From Nannochloropsis oceanica (Eukaryota > Sar > Eustigmatophyceae > Eustigmatales > Monodopsidaceae), in assembly GCA_004519485.1 (NCBI GenBank), contig CP038107.1, positions 682,001-746,000 on the forward strand: a stretch of DNA of 64,000 nucleotides, written 5' to 3'. The notes under the pieces are model-generated. The model saw nothing but the letters and a program-made list of their open reading frames with translations, was not told the origin of the DNA and did no database searches. How positions within the stretch are numbered: position 1 is the stretch's first letter; the number at the start of each line of letters is the position of its first letter. The translations under genes were made by a program, and so were the position numbers. Shown piece after piece: positions 1 to 9,965 of the stretch.

Positions 1-1
1 T

Positions 2-730
2 AAGATGGACTTGAGCCTGTGGCCTTCACAGTCGGATGCTGTAAATAAGGCCCAGATCTTCGCCAACGTCTTGGAGGCGAGTTCGATTAATTTGCTCGCG
101 GACGATTTTCCCGCTGTAGCAGCGCATTTGAAGGAAGGAGGGAAGGAGGGAGGGAGGGTGGACATCATTGTGGATAATGCAGGATTCGAGCTGATCACGG
201 ATTTGCTACTGGCGGATGCGTTGCTTGTGCACGGGTTGGCCGCTAAGGTGGTATTTCATACCAAGGGCCACCCTACCTTTGTCAGTGATGCGATGGACAA
301 AGACGTACAGGAGACAATCGAGTACCTCGCTGCTGCCGGCGTCTTTGCCGCGAAAGACCGTTGGGTCTCGTATATGAAGACAGGTCAATGGGAATTACAC
401 GCGCATAATTACTGGGCGCAGCCATTTCCGTTTTGGGAGCGTCCGAGAGACGTGAGTGAGGACTTGAAGAAGGCAAGGTTGGCGTTTGTGAAGGGAGATG
501 CCAATTACAGACGGTTGTTAGGGGATCGGGAGTGGGAGTTAGGCACGCCATTTGAGGAGGTGGCCTCGTATTTCCCCTGTCCAGTTGTAGCATTGAGGAC
601 GTTGAAGGCGGAGTTGGGGTGTGGGATGGCGGAGGGGGATGTAGGGAGGGCAATTAAGGCGGATGCAAAAGATTGGATGGTGACGGGGAAGTATGGCGTG
701 GTTCAGTTTGTGGACCCGGAAAAGCTTTAG
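2..730 (+). CDS. ARMT1/DUF89 damage-control phosphatase, 3' part
   Basis: C-terminal part of a DUF89-fold metal-dependent phosphatase of the ARMT1 subfamily, which in other organisms dephosphorylates damaged sugar phosphates. The sequence keeps the signature VDNAGFELITDLLLAD, in which the Asp-Asn pair is a metal ligand in this family, and a following FHTKGHPTFVSD segment typical of ARMT1. The reading frame is open to the left edge. The ATG at position 5 lies inside the conserved NK-x-DLSL region, so it is probably an internal Met and the gene begins outside the window. A GGA/GGGA tract near 127-158 adds a KEGGKEGGR insert just before the metal motif. Family assignment is from motif recall and is fairly sure. 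Confidence 0.85.
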   Translation, partial: KMDLSLWPSQSDAVNKAQIFANVLEASSINLLADDFPAVAAHLKEGGKEGGRVDIIVDNAGFELITDLLLADALLVHGLAAKVVFHTKGHPTFVSDAMDKDVQETIEYLAAAGVFAAKDRWVSYMKTGQWELHAHNYWAQPFPFWERPRDVSEDLKKARLAFVKGDANYRRLLGDREWELGTPFEEVASYFPCPVVALRTLKAELGCGMAEGDVGRAIKADAKDWMVTGKYGVVQFVDPEKL

Positions 731-1069
731 AAGAAGAGGAGAGCGCTCCGGAGAAAGGGAGGGAGAGAGGTACAGATAGAGTGATGATATTTTGAGTTTG
801 AGAGAGTAGGAGGTATCGAGATGAGGGATCAGTCTGGGAGAAAAAGGGAGAGGAAATGGAAGTGGAACATGAGGGAGGAGGAAACGTGTCCATGCAAAAT
901 GCGATTTCGACGAGTAATTGAATTCACAAAGCAAACAAGCGCTTGAGAGTGTTCTTGAGAATCTCACTGAGGTTGCCAAGGGGCAGACCAGACTGTTGTG
1001 TTGTATCGTTTCCTCCCTATTGACTATTTTCTGCACATTCTTTCTCCCCTCCCTGTTCATCTCCTCCGT
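731..1069. other. Convergent intergenic gap
   Basis: Space between the stop codons of the ARMT1-like gene and RRP15, which converge here. It is purine-rich on the + strand just after the first stop. No gene or RNA was seen; it presumably holds the two 3' untranslated regions. Confidence 0.5.
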
Positions 1070-2528
1070 CTACTCTGCTTCTGACTCACTCATCATGCCC
1101 TCCCCTTCCATATCTCCCTCCTCTTCCTCGGAGCCATAGTCGTTAATCTTCGGGGCGGTCATCAAGTAATCATCCTGGATCGCAGCCCAACTTGCCTCCG
1201 CTTCCTCCTCCCCGCCCTGCCCTTCCGGCGTCTCATCAAGGAAGGGATTCCTTCCCTTCCTTTTTTGTTCACCTTTTCTACTAACACTGCTGCTGCTGCT
1301 GCTGCTGCTGCTGTTGGCAGCACTACTGCCAGTCTTGGAGGTCGAGGATTTCAGCATCTCCAAGAAGTCTTTTTTGGACATGTCTTTGGCTTTTCCCCCG
1401 CCGCCGGCTTTCCCTACAAGGAGGAGTTGAGCCGGAAAGAAAAGTGGATAGATAAGTAAATGATGGCCGGAGGGAATGAAATGAAAACGGGGAACAGGCA
1501 TGCGTTTGAAAACTTGGCCTGGCCTTGTTGGAAAGTCGTATCAGATAGGGGCGAAAGATAAGATGGCGCATCTTTATCATCAAGGGAAGTTCAGGTGAAC
1601 TATGCATTGAATTTGGCAATCATCACATTGAGCTTTCCACAAGACCACTGGTTCATACGTAAGCTTGGGATCGGGGGGCTGAAGGGGGTGGGGGAAGAGG
1701 TAAAGTTCTGTACAGGAGTACTCTTCTCATACCAAGGATCGAAGAAATGGGATGGACAATTTCCCATACAATTACATAATCCTTATGTTGGATGCATAGG
1801 ATAAGATAAAAAATATGTAAACATGACAACATACCTGCAGCAGCATCGCCGCCGTCCTCCTGCGCTTGCCTCGCTTTGGTCACGGCATTGAACAAGGCCA
1901 CCACCCCACGTGTCGCAATTCGCCTCAACTGCCTCTCCCGCTCCGTATCCTTGTGATCGGGCACATACAGCTGGTGATTCAGCGCAGCGCGTTTTTCCTC
2001 CGCCGCCTCCTTGGCGCGATGCCGCTCTCGCTTCTCCTTCTCCATGTCTTTCATTAGCGGCGTCCGTCGCTTGGCCAGCACAGGGGCCTTCTTTTTCACC
2101 TCCTGGCTCAAAATTCTTGCCATGACGTCCGCCATTCCATCTTTCTGGTCAATGCCGCTCTCGGTAGCATCGGCCTTGGCGGTCTCGTTCCCTAAAAAGT
2201 CATCTTCACCCAACCCATCCGTCTCGTCAAAACTCTCCCTGCCGGCATCCGACACATCCCCTTCTTCCCCCGCATCACCGCTACTACTGCTGTCGACACT
2301 GTCCTTGTTATCATTCCCGTCATCGTCGTCGTCACTCTCAGCTGCCTCCTTGAGCAGGCTTACGGGCGCAGCGCTGCGAGCATTCTCTTGCTTGTTTGCT
2401 TTGGAGGGCTGGGAGAGTTTTGGATGTGGTGGCTGCTCTTCCTCGTCGCTTGACAGCTCGTCCTCAAGACGTTGAAGCTTTTTTTGTAGCCTCTTGTCCT
2501 TCCGGCTGGGTTTGCGCTTTACCACCAT
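1070..2528 (-). CDS. RRP15: RRP15-like pre-60S ribosome biogenesis protein (2 exons)
   Basis: Nucleolar protein needed for 27S pre-rRNA processing in yeast. Exons are 2528..1835 and 1413..1070. The intron is 421 nt, starts GTATGT, ends TTGTAG, and splits a Gly codon in phase 1. Exon 1 has a Lys/Arg-rich start, a long acidic Ser/Asp region, and the family core: GMADVMARILSQEVKKKAP, LAKRRTPL and the near-invariant ATRGVVALFNAVTKAR. Exon 2 carries SKKDFLEMLKSS and WAAIQDDYLM, the expected C-terminal block. A poly-Ser run encoded by AGC repeats lies between them. The start is the ATG giving MVVKRKPSRKDKR. The frame stays open upstream, so an earlier start cannot be excluded. The P5A ATPase gene is divergent. 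Confidence 0.85.
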
Positions 2529-2854
2529 AGCTCCGGCTGTGGTTGTGTGGGAGGGAGGTACGAGAATTGGATACATTTCTCCCGTCATGACCTTCTCTCC
2601 TCCTTCGCGCTCTCCTTTCTTCCTCTCAAACCACCATCCCTCGCCACAGCAACCCCAACAACAGCAGATATACAATCATAAACCTTCAGCGGAACGTCCA
2701 TTCCAAAACAAAATGTGCTCTTGCTTGATCTCAAGACACGAAGGACAGTGGAGGGCCATTAAAGAGAGGGGGGAGGTCGACGAGTTGTCGCCGAAGCGTC
2801 GCTTGCCGAAGTTGTCTTCTGAGTCTCACAAACGCAACCCACCCCATTCTACAT
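2529..2854. promoter_or_regulatory. Shared divergent promoter region of RRP15 and the P5A ATPase gene
   Basis: About 326 bp between the two start codons. No TATA-like or other recognised element was found. The promoter role is inferred only from the divergent layout. Confidence 0.35.
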
Positions 2855-5800
2855 ATGCACAAACACAGGATGAAGGGCGAGACTGTAGCCTGGGCCGGCC
2901 TCTATAAGGTACGCCTGGGGGGAGCGCGGCTCGACTTTCTACCCTTCCTCGTCATCTACGTCGCCCTTGTCGCGGGAGTTTTTGCCCCTCTCTCACCTGA
3001 AAAGGCAGGCGAGGACCAAAGCAGCAGCACTAGCAGCAGCACCACCAGCACCACCAGCCTTAGTACTGACAGCGGCGTAGCGCCCCTCTGGGTCTTGATC
3101 GTCTGGCCCTTGGTGTTGTTGGCCCACCTGCTCACTCACCTCTCAACGCATTGGTCTGTGGCTTGCGACGCGACTGTCTCGTACGCGCGGGTTTCAACGG
3201 CACGTGAAGCCACTCACGTCCGTGTCCGTCCGCCGCCCAACTCGGGGTCAGAGGAGATGGTGCCATTGCTGCGCGTGGACGATGAAAGAGTGAGTGCAGA
3301 GAATTCATCGATTACGAGCATCACATTAGTGGGACAAGAGCACCGCTTGCCTTTCGCGCGGTTCAGCTTCCAGAAAACCCACTTTTGTTATTGGGACCGG
3401 ATGGCGACTGCTCATGAATTTACGCGCTTGTCTTACCCGACCACGGGGCTCGTCCACCATTTCCTGCAACGACAGGGGTATGCAGAAGAAGGGGAGGTGA
3501 AATTGGCCACGCGACTGTGGGGTGAAAATGTGTTTGACATCCCTCTTCCTCCCTTTCGGGACCTCTTCAAGGAACATGCTGTGGCTCCGTTTTTTGTTTT
3601 CCAGGTATTGTGCGTGTTGTTGTGGAGTCTGGATGAGTATTGGTACTACTCTTTATTTACCCTTGTTTTGCTCGTGGTGTTTGAGTCGACTGTTTGCTAT
3701 CAGCGGCAAAGGTCCTTGGAAATGCTTCGTTCCATGCGTCGGCCTCCTTATCGTGTCTGGTGCTACAGGGGAGAGCGCTGGCGCCTCCTTTCCAGTGAAG
3801 ACCTCCTTCCAGGCGATTTGATCTCACTAGGGAGGATGAATGCTCACCCTTCTTCTGGGGCCGATGCAGAGGAAGAGGAGGAAGAAGCGGGACGTGGCCC
3901 CAAACGACGAGCAGCGGCAGGAGGAGGATCGCTAGCCAAGTTTAAGGGCAGGGGAGGAGGAGCGCGTCGAAGGGCAGGCTATCAACCACCACCACCACCA
4001 CCACCACCAGAGCAGGAGGAGGAGGCGACGCCGTCGGAGCGTCTGGTGCCGTGTGACTTATTGTTGTTGAGCGGAACATGTATTGTGAACGAGGCGATGT
4101 TAACGGGGGAGAGCACTCCGCAATTGAAGGAGTTTTTGGAGATAGAAAATAGCAGATGGAGTAGCTGTAGTAATGGTAGTAGTGGCAAAAGTGGCAGGAA
4201 CAGGAAGAAGAAGGGGAAGGGGAAGGTCGAAGAAGAGGTGGAGGAGGAGGAGGAGCAGGAGTATGGTTTGGCGCCACCGCCGTTGTTTTCTCTGGGTCCT
4301 GGCGTGTCGGTGGACGCTGAAGTACGGTCCCACGTTGTCTTTGGAGGGACCAAGATCTTACAATTGGGTGGCACCAAGCAAGCCACCAACAGCAGCAGGA
4401 GCGGCGGCAGCAGCAGCAGCGGCAGTGTTCCTGCACCACCAGACAAGGGAGGGGCGGTCGCCTTCGTCCTTCGAACGGGGTTTGAGACAAGCCAAGGCCA
4501 ATTGATGCGGACCATCATATTCGCCACGCGTCGGGTCACAGCCGGTTCGGCTGAAACAGCCGTATTTATTGGTATTCTCCTCCTCTTCGCCGTGGTTGCC
4601 TCCGGGATAGTCCTCCTTGAGGGCCTGAAGGACGAAAGCCGGAATCGGTTCAAACTGCTCTTGCATTGCATCATGATTATAACCTCGGTTGTGCCCCCTG
4701 AGCTACCCATGGAGCTTTCTCTCGCTGTGACCAACTCGCTCGCAGCGCTGACGAAGAGTTTGGTTTACTGCACAGAGCCGTTTCGGATACCATACGCAGG
4801 CAAGGTCACCGTGTGTTGTTTCGACAAAACAGGGACCCTGACGTCGGACGACTTAGTCTTGCGAGGAGTGGTGCCGCTCGTTAGCGACAGCAGTGGAAAG
4901 GAGGGAGAGCTGGAGGGAGGAAAAGATGGTAGCATCATCGTCAATGGAGGTACAAGTGGGAATGGAGGAAAGAAGAAGGTGGTGGAGGAAACGATACTTT
5001 CCCCTGATCAAGTGGCCGGGCCGGCATTATGGGTGTTGGTGGCTTGTCATTCGTTGATGACGGTCGAGGGGAGGGTAGCTGGTGACCCGATGGAGTGTGC
5101 AGCAGTGGATGGGTTAGGCTGGATGGTTGCGAGCAATGGGGACGCTGTTATGCCGAACCCGACGTCGACATCGATGCGCCAGCAGCAGCAGCAGCAAAAG
5201 CAACAACAACAAGGAAAGGCGGAGAGAGGGGAGATGAATGAGGATCTTGCCCCTATTAGGCTTCACCATCGATATCCGTTCAACTCCACCCTGCGTCGGA
5301 TGTCCGTCCTTGCCTCCCGCTCCTTGCCCTCCGCTTCGCCCCATTCTTCTTCCCATCAACAACAACTCCTCATCCTCACTAAAGGCGCCCCCGAAGCAAT
5401 TCGCCCTCTTCTTTCCACCGTGCCCCCCCACTACACCTCCACCTACCTCTACCACATGGGCCGCGGTCGTCGTGTGCTTGCCCTTGCATATCGCATCCTG
5501 CCCCCTGAGACCCAATATGAGACTGTCCGCCATTTCTCCCGAGAAGATGTGGAGGAGAAGTTGCACCTTGCTGGTCTATTAATTGTTGACTGTCCCTTGA
5601 AAAAAGATACGGGGGGCGTGATCAAGGCGCTGCGCGAATCCAGACATCGTACTGTGATGATAACGGGGGACTCTGCCTTAACAGCAGCCGAGGTAGCGAG
5701 GCAGATTAGAATGGTACCACACGGACCAGAGAGGACGTTGCAGTTGGTTCGTAGGAGGATGAGCGGGGGGAAAGAAGGGAAGAAGGGCAGGAGGGGGGAG

Positions 5801-7255
5801 ATGGGATGGGAGCCTATGGCGAATATGGTGGAGGAGGTGGTGAAGCACGAGGGGGACGGGAAAGGGAGAGAAGGAGCGAGATTTATCCCGTTCAGGGCAG
5901 AGGAGATGAGGAGTTTGGCGGAGAAGTTTTCTTTGTGTGTGGGAGGCGAGGCATTAGCTGATCTTGTGGAAAGAGAGGCGCGTTCCTTCTCCTCGTCCTC
6001 CCACACCTCCGCGGCATTGTTCACAGCGGAGAAAGAGGGATTAGACAGCAGCATCAACGGTGCCACGACCACCTCCAGCAACAGTCGAGCAGGGAGCATG
6101 TCTCGGGAAACCCTCCGTTGGCTCTCTAAAATCTGTCCGCACGTCGTGGTCTTCGCCCGCGTCGCCCCCGACCAAAAAGAAATGCTTATTGCTTCCCTGA
6201 ACGAAGCAGGGGATGTGACGTTGATGTGTGGAGATGGGACAAATGACGTAGGGGCCTTAAAGCAAGCCCATGTCGGCGTTTCCATAATCAATTCACCGGA
6301 GCTCGAAAAGCGCACAGAGGCCACTAGTGCCAAATATGAATTCAAGTTGGCTGCAATGGGTGCAGGGAAAAAGGGAAATGCTTCTCGAGCGCAGGTGCAA
6401 GCAGCAGCAGGTTTGAGTGGGGGAGGGTCGTCGGAGGAAGAAATTTCACAGATGGCGCAGATTTTGGCGGAGCTCCGGGAGCAGGAGAAGGACCCAGCGA
6501 TTGTGCAATTGGGAGATGCGTCGATTGCGTCTCCATTCACGGCAAAACGGACGTCGGTGGAGTGTGTGTTGGCGGTGGTGCGTCAGGGGCGATGCACATT
6601 GGTGACAACCTTGCAGGTTTACAAGATTCTGGCATTGAACTGCCTGGTCTCCGCATACATGCTCTCGTCCCTTTACCTCTTCGGTGTCAAGCAAGGCGAT
6701 CTGCAAATGACTGCTCTGGGACTGGCTGTTGCAGCATTGTTCTTCTTCGTGAGTCGCGCTGAGCCGTTGGAACGCTTGTCGGCTGAGAGGCCGCCTGCTC
6801 GTATTTTTTGCGCGCAAGTCTGTGTGTCGATCGCGCTGCAATTTTTGGTTCACTTAGGGTGTCTAGTGAATACGCTGGAGAGGGCGAAGCCGCTGATGAA
6901 ACTAACAAGCAAGGATCCCAGCATTGCCCCGGATGGTCCGTTTCGACCCAATCTTGTCAATACGGCCATATTCCTCCTGTCGGCTGTGACGCAGGTGAAC
7001 ACTTTCACGGCCAACTATCGCGGGCATCCATTCATGCAGAGTTTGGGTGAGAATAAAATGCTCGGCAGGTTTACCGTGGGTTTGTATGCCGTCCTGATGA
7101 TGCTGGCGCTTGAAATAGTTCCGATATTCAATCATTGGTTACAGCTTGTTCATTTGCCGGGGCCTTTCCGACGGCATTTGGTTACTGTGTTGCTGTTGGA
7201 CACTGGTGCGGTTTTGACGATTGAGCAGTTGTGCTTGCGCTTCTTGCCTGCGTAG
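2855..7255 (+). CDS. ATP13A1: P5A-type ATPase (ATP13A1/Spf1), ER transmembrane-helix dislocase
   Basis: Single-exon protein of 1466 residues. P5A ATPases sit in the ER membrane and pull out mis-inserted terminal transmembrane helices. Seen in order: two N-terminal hydrophobic helices (about residues 29-95), a transmembrane pair near 230-285, an actuator region with MLTGEST, the P5A helix motif PPELPMELSLAVTNSL, the phosphorylation motif CFDKTGTLT with the phosphorylated Asp at residue 657, the hinge GDGTNDVGALK near 1127, and about six C-terminal helices. Length is greater than the usual ~1150-1200 because of low-complexity inserts: an acidic/Arg/Pro stretch and a Lys/Glu stretch in the actuator region, a Gln-rich stretch in the nucleotide-binding region, and a Gly/Ser stretch after the hinge. 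A second in-frame ATG at 2870 is an alternative start. Confidence 0.95.
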   Translation: MHKHRMKGETVAWAGLYKVRLGGARLDFLPFLVIYVALVAGVFAPLSPEKAGEDQSSSTSSSTTSTTSLSTDSGVAPLWVLIVWPLVLLAHLLTHLSTHWSVACDATVSYARVSTAREATHVRVRPPPNSGSEEMVPLLRVDDERVSAENSSITSITLVGQEHRLPFARFSFQKTHFCYWDRMATAHEFTRLSYPTTGLVHHFLQRQGYAEEGEVKLATRLWGENVFDIPLPPFRDLFKEHAVAPFFVFQVLCVLLWSLDEYWYYSLFTLVLLVVFESTVCYQRQRSLEMLRSMRRPPYRVWCYRGERWRLLSSEDLLPGDLISLGRMNAHPSSGADAEEEEEEAGRGPKRRAAAGGGSLAKFKGRGGGARRRAGYQPPPPPPPPEQEEEATPSERLVPCDLLLLSGTCIVNEAMLTGESTPQLKEFLEIENSRWSSCSNGSSGKSGRNRKKKGKGKVEEEVEEEEEQEYGLAPPPLFSLGPGVSVDAEVRSHVVFGGTKILQLGGTKQATNSSRSGGSSSSGSVPAPPDKGGAVAFVLRTGFETSQGQLMRTIIFATRRVTAGSAETAVFIGILLLFAVVASGIVLLEGLKDESRNRFKLLLHCIMIITSVVPPELPMELSLAVTNSLAALTKSLVYCTEPFRIPYAGKVTVCCFDKTGTLTSDDLVLRGVVPLVSDSSGKEGELEGGKDGSIIVNGGTSGNGGKKKVVEETILSPDQVAGPALWVLVACHSLMTVEGRVAGDPMECAAVDGLGWMVASNGDAVMPNPTSTSMRQQQQQQKQQQQGKAERGEMNEDLAPIRLHHRYPFNSTLRRMSVLASRSLPSASPHSSSHQQQLLILTKGAPEAIRPLLSTVPPHYTSTYLYHMGRGRRVLALAYRILPPETQYETVRHFSREDVEEKLHLAGLLIVDCPLKKDTGGVIKALRESRHRTVMITGDSALTAAEVARQIRMVPHGPERTLQLVRRRMSGGKEGKKGRRGEMGWEPMANMVEEVVKHEGDGKGREGARFIPFRAEEMRSLAEKFSLCVGGEALADLVEREARSFSSSSHTSAALFTAEKEGLDSSINGATTTSSNSRAGSMSRETLRWLSKICPHVVVFARVAPDQKEMLIASLNEAGDVTLMCGDGTNDVGALKQAHVGVSIINSPELEKRTEATSAKYEFKLAAMGAGKKGNASRAQVQAAAGLSGGGSSEEEISQMAQILAELREQEKDPAIVQLGDASIASPFTAKRTSVECVLAVVRQGRCTLVTTLQVYKILALNCLVSAYMLSSLYLFGVKQGDLQMTALGLAVAALFFFVSRAEPLERLSAERPPARIFCAQVCVSIALQFLVHLGCLVNTLERAKPLMKLTSKDPSIAPDGPFRPNLVNTAIFLLSAVTQVNTFTANYRGHPFMQSLGENKMLGRFTVGLYAVLMMLALEIVPIFNHWLQLVHLPGPFRRHLVTVLLLDTGAVLTIEQLCLRFLPA

Positions 7256-7468
7256 GAGGGGGGGAAGGGAAATCATGGATTCAAGGGACAAGATAGCATG
7301 CGGATAAAGAATGAAATAATGAACGGAAAGAAAATGTGAATTACAATTGACTTCTTTGTACGAAGGAAGGACGGGGAGGTTCTTCAACTCATTCTTTCAT
7401 ACCCGGCAGAAGCATTTCTCAGACGTCAACTAATAATAATACCACAAACACGTCGTACAGTTCACGCG

Positions 7469-8739
7469 ATGGGGCCCTTTCGCGAAAGTCCAAAACGAGC
7501 CGACATGTCGGCGCCATTAACAACAATTACGACGCCAATCACGAAGAGGAAGCGGGGCCGGCCGGAACACCAGAAGACATGGCTTCAAGAATTCTTGCTC
7601 GGCGGCGTCTCGACAAGTGTGGCATGCCTATTCAGCAACCCGTTTGATGTGCTCAAGGTACTATCAGAAATGTATGCTTTTCGTCTATTTGTCTCTATCC
7701 AAGTCCTCTCGCCCGCCTATTTTAGTTCCCTCAAGTCCCATTCATTTTATTTCCTTCCCTCCTTCCCCACACCCACTCCCTCCAGGTACGAATGCAACTC
7801 CAAGGTGAACTCAAGAGCAAAGGCACCTACCAAGTCCACTACCGTAACTTCCTCCATGCCGCTTGGACCATTATGCGGGTCGAGGGCATCCTGGCCTTAC
7901 AAAAGGGATTGGGACCCGCGATCCTTTACCAATTTGTAATGAACGGGGTAAGGCTGGGCACGTTCCAAACGCTCGTCAACCGCGGAGTGACCGCCGATAA
8001 CGAAATGAGGACGAGAGAACAAGGAGGACATACTCGTAGCATGAGAACCATGAGTAGTGGCAGCTCCAATAGCAGTAGTAGTGGCATTAGTAGCAACAGT
8101 GGTGGCGGCAAGCTGGCCCGCTCCGCATTGGCTGGAGCATTGGGTGGAGCTTTGGGTGGGGTTGTGGGTAGTCCCCTCTACCTCGTCAAAACGCAATTAC
8201 AATCACGCGCACTACAAGCTATTGCTGTTGGACATCAACATCACCATACCTCGACTTATCAGGCCTTAAGAGAAATACACATGCAACATGGTTACAGAGG
8301 CTTGTGGCGAGGGGTGGAGGGAGCGGTGCCGCGACTGATGCTGGGATCCGCATTGCAGCTGTCTACCTTTTCGTATATCAAAGAGGCGGTTCGGAAGTGG
8401 GGATGGGTGGATGAGGGATGGGTCCCTGTACTGGCATCATTACTTTCGAGCGTGAATATCATTTTGTTTATGGAGCCATTGGATGTGGTGAGGACGCGGC
8501 TGTATAATCAGCCAACGGATGAAAGAGGAAGGGGAATTTATTACAGGGGGTTTGTGGATTGTTTTACAAGGGTGGTGGAAAAAGAAGGATTCTTCCATGG
8601 AATGTACAAGGGGGCGGGGGCTGCATACTTCAGGATGGCACCGCAGGCGATCCTTGGGCTGAGTTTCTGGGACTCGTTCAGGAGGATCTGGTATGGCAGG
8701 GGGTTCGGGAGGAATGGGAATGAAGAGATGGAGGAGTGA
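7469..8739 (+). CDS. Mitochondrial carrier, SLC25A34/35 or Oac1-like (2 exons)
   Basis: Inner-membrane solute carrier of about 380 residues. Exons are 7469..7657 and 7786..8739; the 128-nt intron begins GTACTATC, ends CTCCAG and joins in phase 0, restoring NPFDVLKVRMQLQGE. The three carrier signatures are NPFDVLK, SPLYLVK and EPLDVVR. The third continues as RTRLYNQPTDERGRGIYY, which is characteristic of SLC25A34/35 and yeast oxaloacetate carrier Oac1. A Ser/Gly-rich insert follows the first repeat. The intron falls inside the first signature. ATG 7505 is a possible shorter start. Family is sure; the substrate is only inferred from the subgroup. Confidence 0.9.
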
Positions 8740-9487
8740 AAGACTTGAGGGACAGAAACCAAGCAAGCCTAGGCAAAAAAGTAACAACAAATTATTTTTT
8801 CCATAAAAGTAATTAGTCTTGTTAGTAAGCCTCCCTCATAAGGGTATGAAGGGCATTGTTTGTTGGCTGGGAAAATTCTAATCAAAGGATGTTGAAAGTC
8901 CAGAATTCCCCCCTATACCTGCATGCATCAGTTCATGGAAGAGTGGGGCCCCGGAAACGGTTATAGGGCGGTACGTCACGGCGGCCAGCTTGTACGATTT
9001 AAGCCAGCCCTCTAAATGCTAAAGGGAGTGAAGCCCAAACCCACAAGCGCCTCTGTGCACCCTGTCAGGGCTTTCTGGCCATGAGAAGGTATTACTTACT
9101 TCCTCTTGCTCACCCAGTCCCGGTCACCCCCCCTATACCTGCGTGCGGCCTGAAAAGCAAGACACCTTCTTTTGCGTCCAATTTTATCGTTGCTATCATG
9201 CAAAAATGATCACCTGGCTATTAAAAAAACATTAAGTTTGTTTGCTTAGTTCTTTTTGGCGTTCCTACATCCCTCTAGAACTATCGCATGCAACCTGCGT
9301 CTTCGAGGACTTGCATACGAGGGGGAGCCTTCCAACAATAAAATGTTGCCTATTCACCCCTTATTTCCTTGTCCGAGTTTTTCTAGCGACTTTGATAGAT
9401 TTTTCGATCAGGCAAAGTCCCCGGACGGCCCACACAGGGCCAGGAGGAGAAGGGGAAGGAGGATGAAAGAGGAGGTCAGCGGGAACG
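8740..9487. other. Gene-free stretch with a direct repeat and a short palindrome
   Basis: No convincing coding region. It holds two copies of a 19-nt motif 220 nt apart (listed separately), and the perfect 11-nt palindrome CCCTGTCAGGG near 9060. It lies beside the TnpB-like relic, so it may be debris of an inserted element, but no terminal inverted repeats were recognised. Confidence 0.4.
8908..9146 (+). repeat. 19-nt direct repeat pair, 220 nt apart
   Basis: CCCCCCTATACCTGCATGC at 8908-8926 recurs as CCCCCCTATACCTGCGTGC at 9128-9146, differing at one base. The offset is exactly 220 nt. The flanks show no other similarity. Confidence 0.6.
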
Positions 9488-9814
9488 CTACACATAGAGT
9501 GTCCGCATATCTTGCCGCGGTTGACCAAACCGAAGATCATAGGGACGAGCTTCCCCACGGACCATACTCCTGTACCCCCGTAGGGTGTTACGTGCCCCAT
9601 TGCCGTCCCGGTACACGAACTGTTCACAGGTGTCACAATAACAAAGTCCTCGGATGGCCCGCCCATGACCTCCTCCTCTGCCTCGTTCAAGAGGACGCAG
9701 AGGGTCGCCTGTGACATAGTCATCGTCGTCGTCGGCGCCGCTAGTGTCACCTTTGCCATGCAGGATCCCAGCCGGCTCGATGTAGTATTGTATTATTATC
9801 ATCAATGTATTCAT
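9488..9814 (-). mobile_element. TnpB/Fanzor-like nuclease, C-terminal relic
   Basis: This open frame of about 108 codons ends with a stretch resembling the C-terminus of TnpB/Fanzor RNA-guided nucleases, the proteins carried by IS607-like transposons in eukaryotes. The sequence CDTCEQFVYRDGNGARN has a CxxC knuckle, five residues, then RDxNxARN, the RuvC-III catalytic block with the usual spacing. It continues NTLRGYRSMVRGEARPYDL, matching the GE-x-RP tail I recall from algal and viral Fanzors. The preceding residues do not look like the rest of the protein, and the first zinc-knuckle CxxC and the RuvC-I and II blocks are absent. I read it as a fragment of an old insertion, not a working gene. 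A chance match is possible but the spacing argues against it. Confidence 0.5.
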
Positions 9815-9965
9815 TTAATGCGTTGTCCTCGATGGCAGGGTCATTGCCAAGGTCGGGATCTTGTGCCACGCCTCGGAGCAGACGAATAGGTGTGACGGAC
9901 AGGACGATGATAGGCAGGAGAAATAGAAGGACCGCGATCGGGGCATAGACAAGACGCACAGCCAT
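9747..9965 (-). CDS. Short open frame with a membrane anchor, doubtful
   Basis: A 72-codon frame starts at an ATG and begins MAVRLVYAPIAVLLFLLPII, a good signal peptide or membrane anchor, followed by an acidic tail. It overlaps the TnpB-like fragment in another frame on the same strand. I recognise no family. It could be a small secreted protein, the first exon of a gene whose remainder I cannot place, or chance. Confidence 0.15.
   Translation of the reverse strand: MAVRLVYAPIAVLLFLLPIIVLSVTPIRLLRGVAQDPDLGNDPAIEDNALNEYIDDNNTILHRAGWDPAWQR

Noticed and set aside
5449-6540. Long minus-strand frame antisense to the P5A ATPase
   Set aside because: Ser/Pro-rich mirror of the real coding frame, with no independent features.
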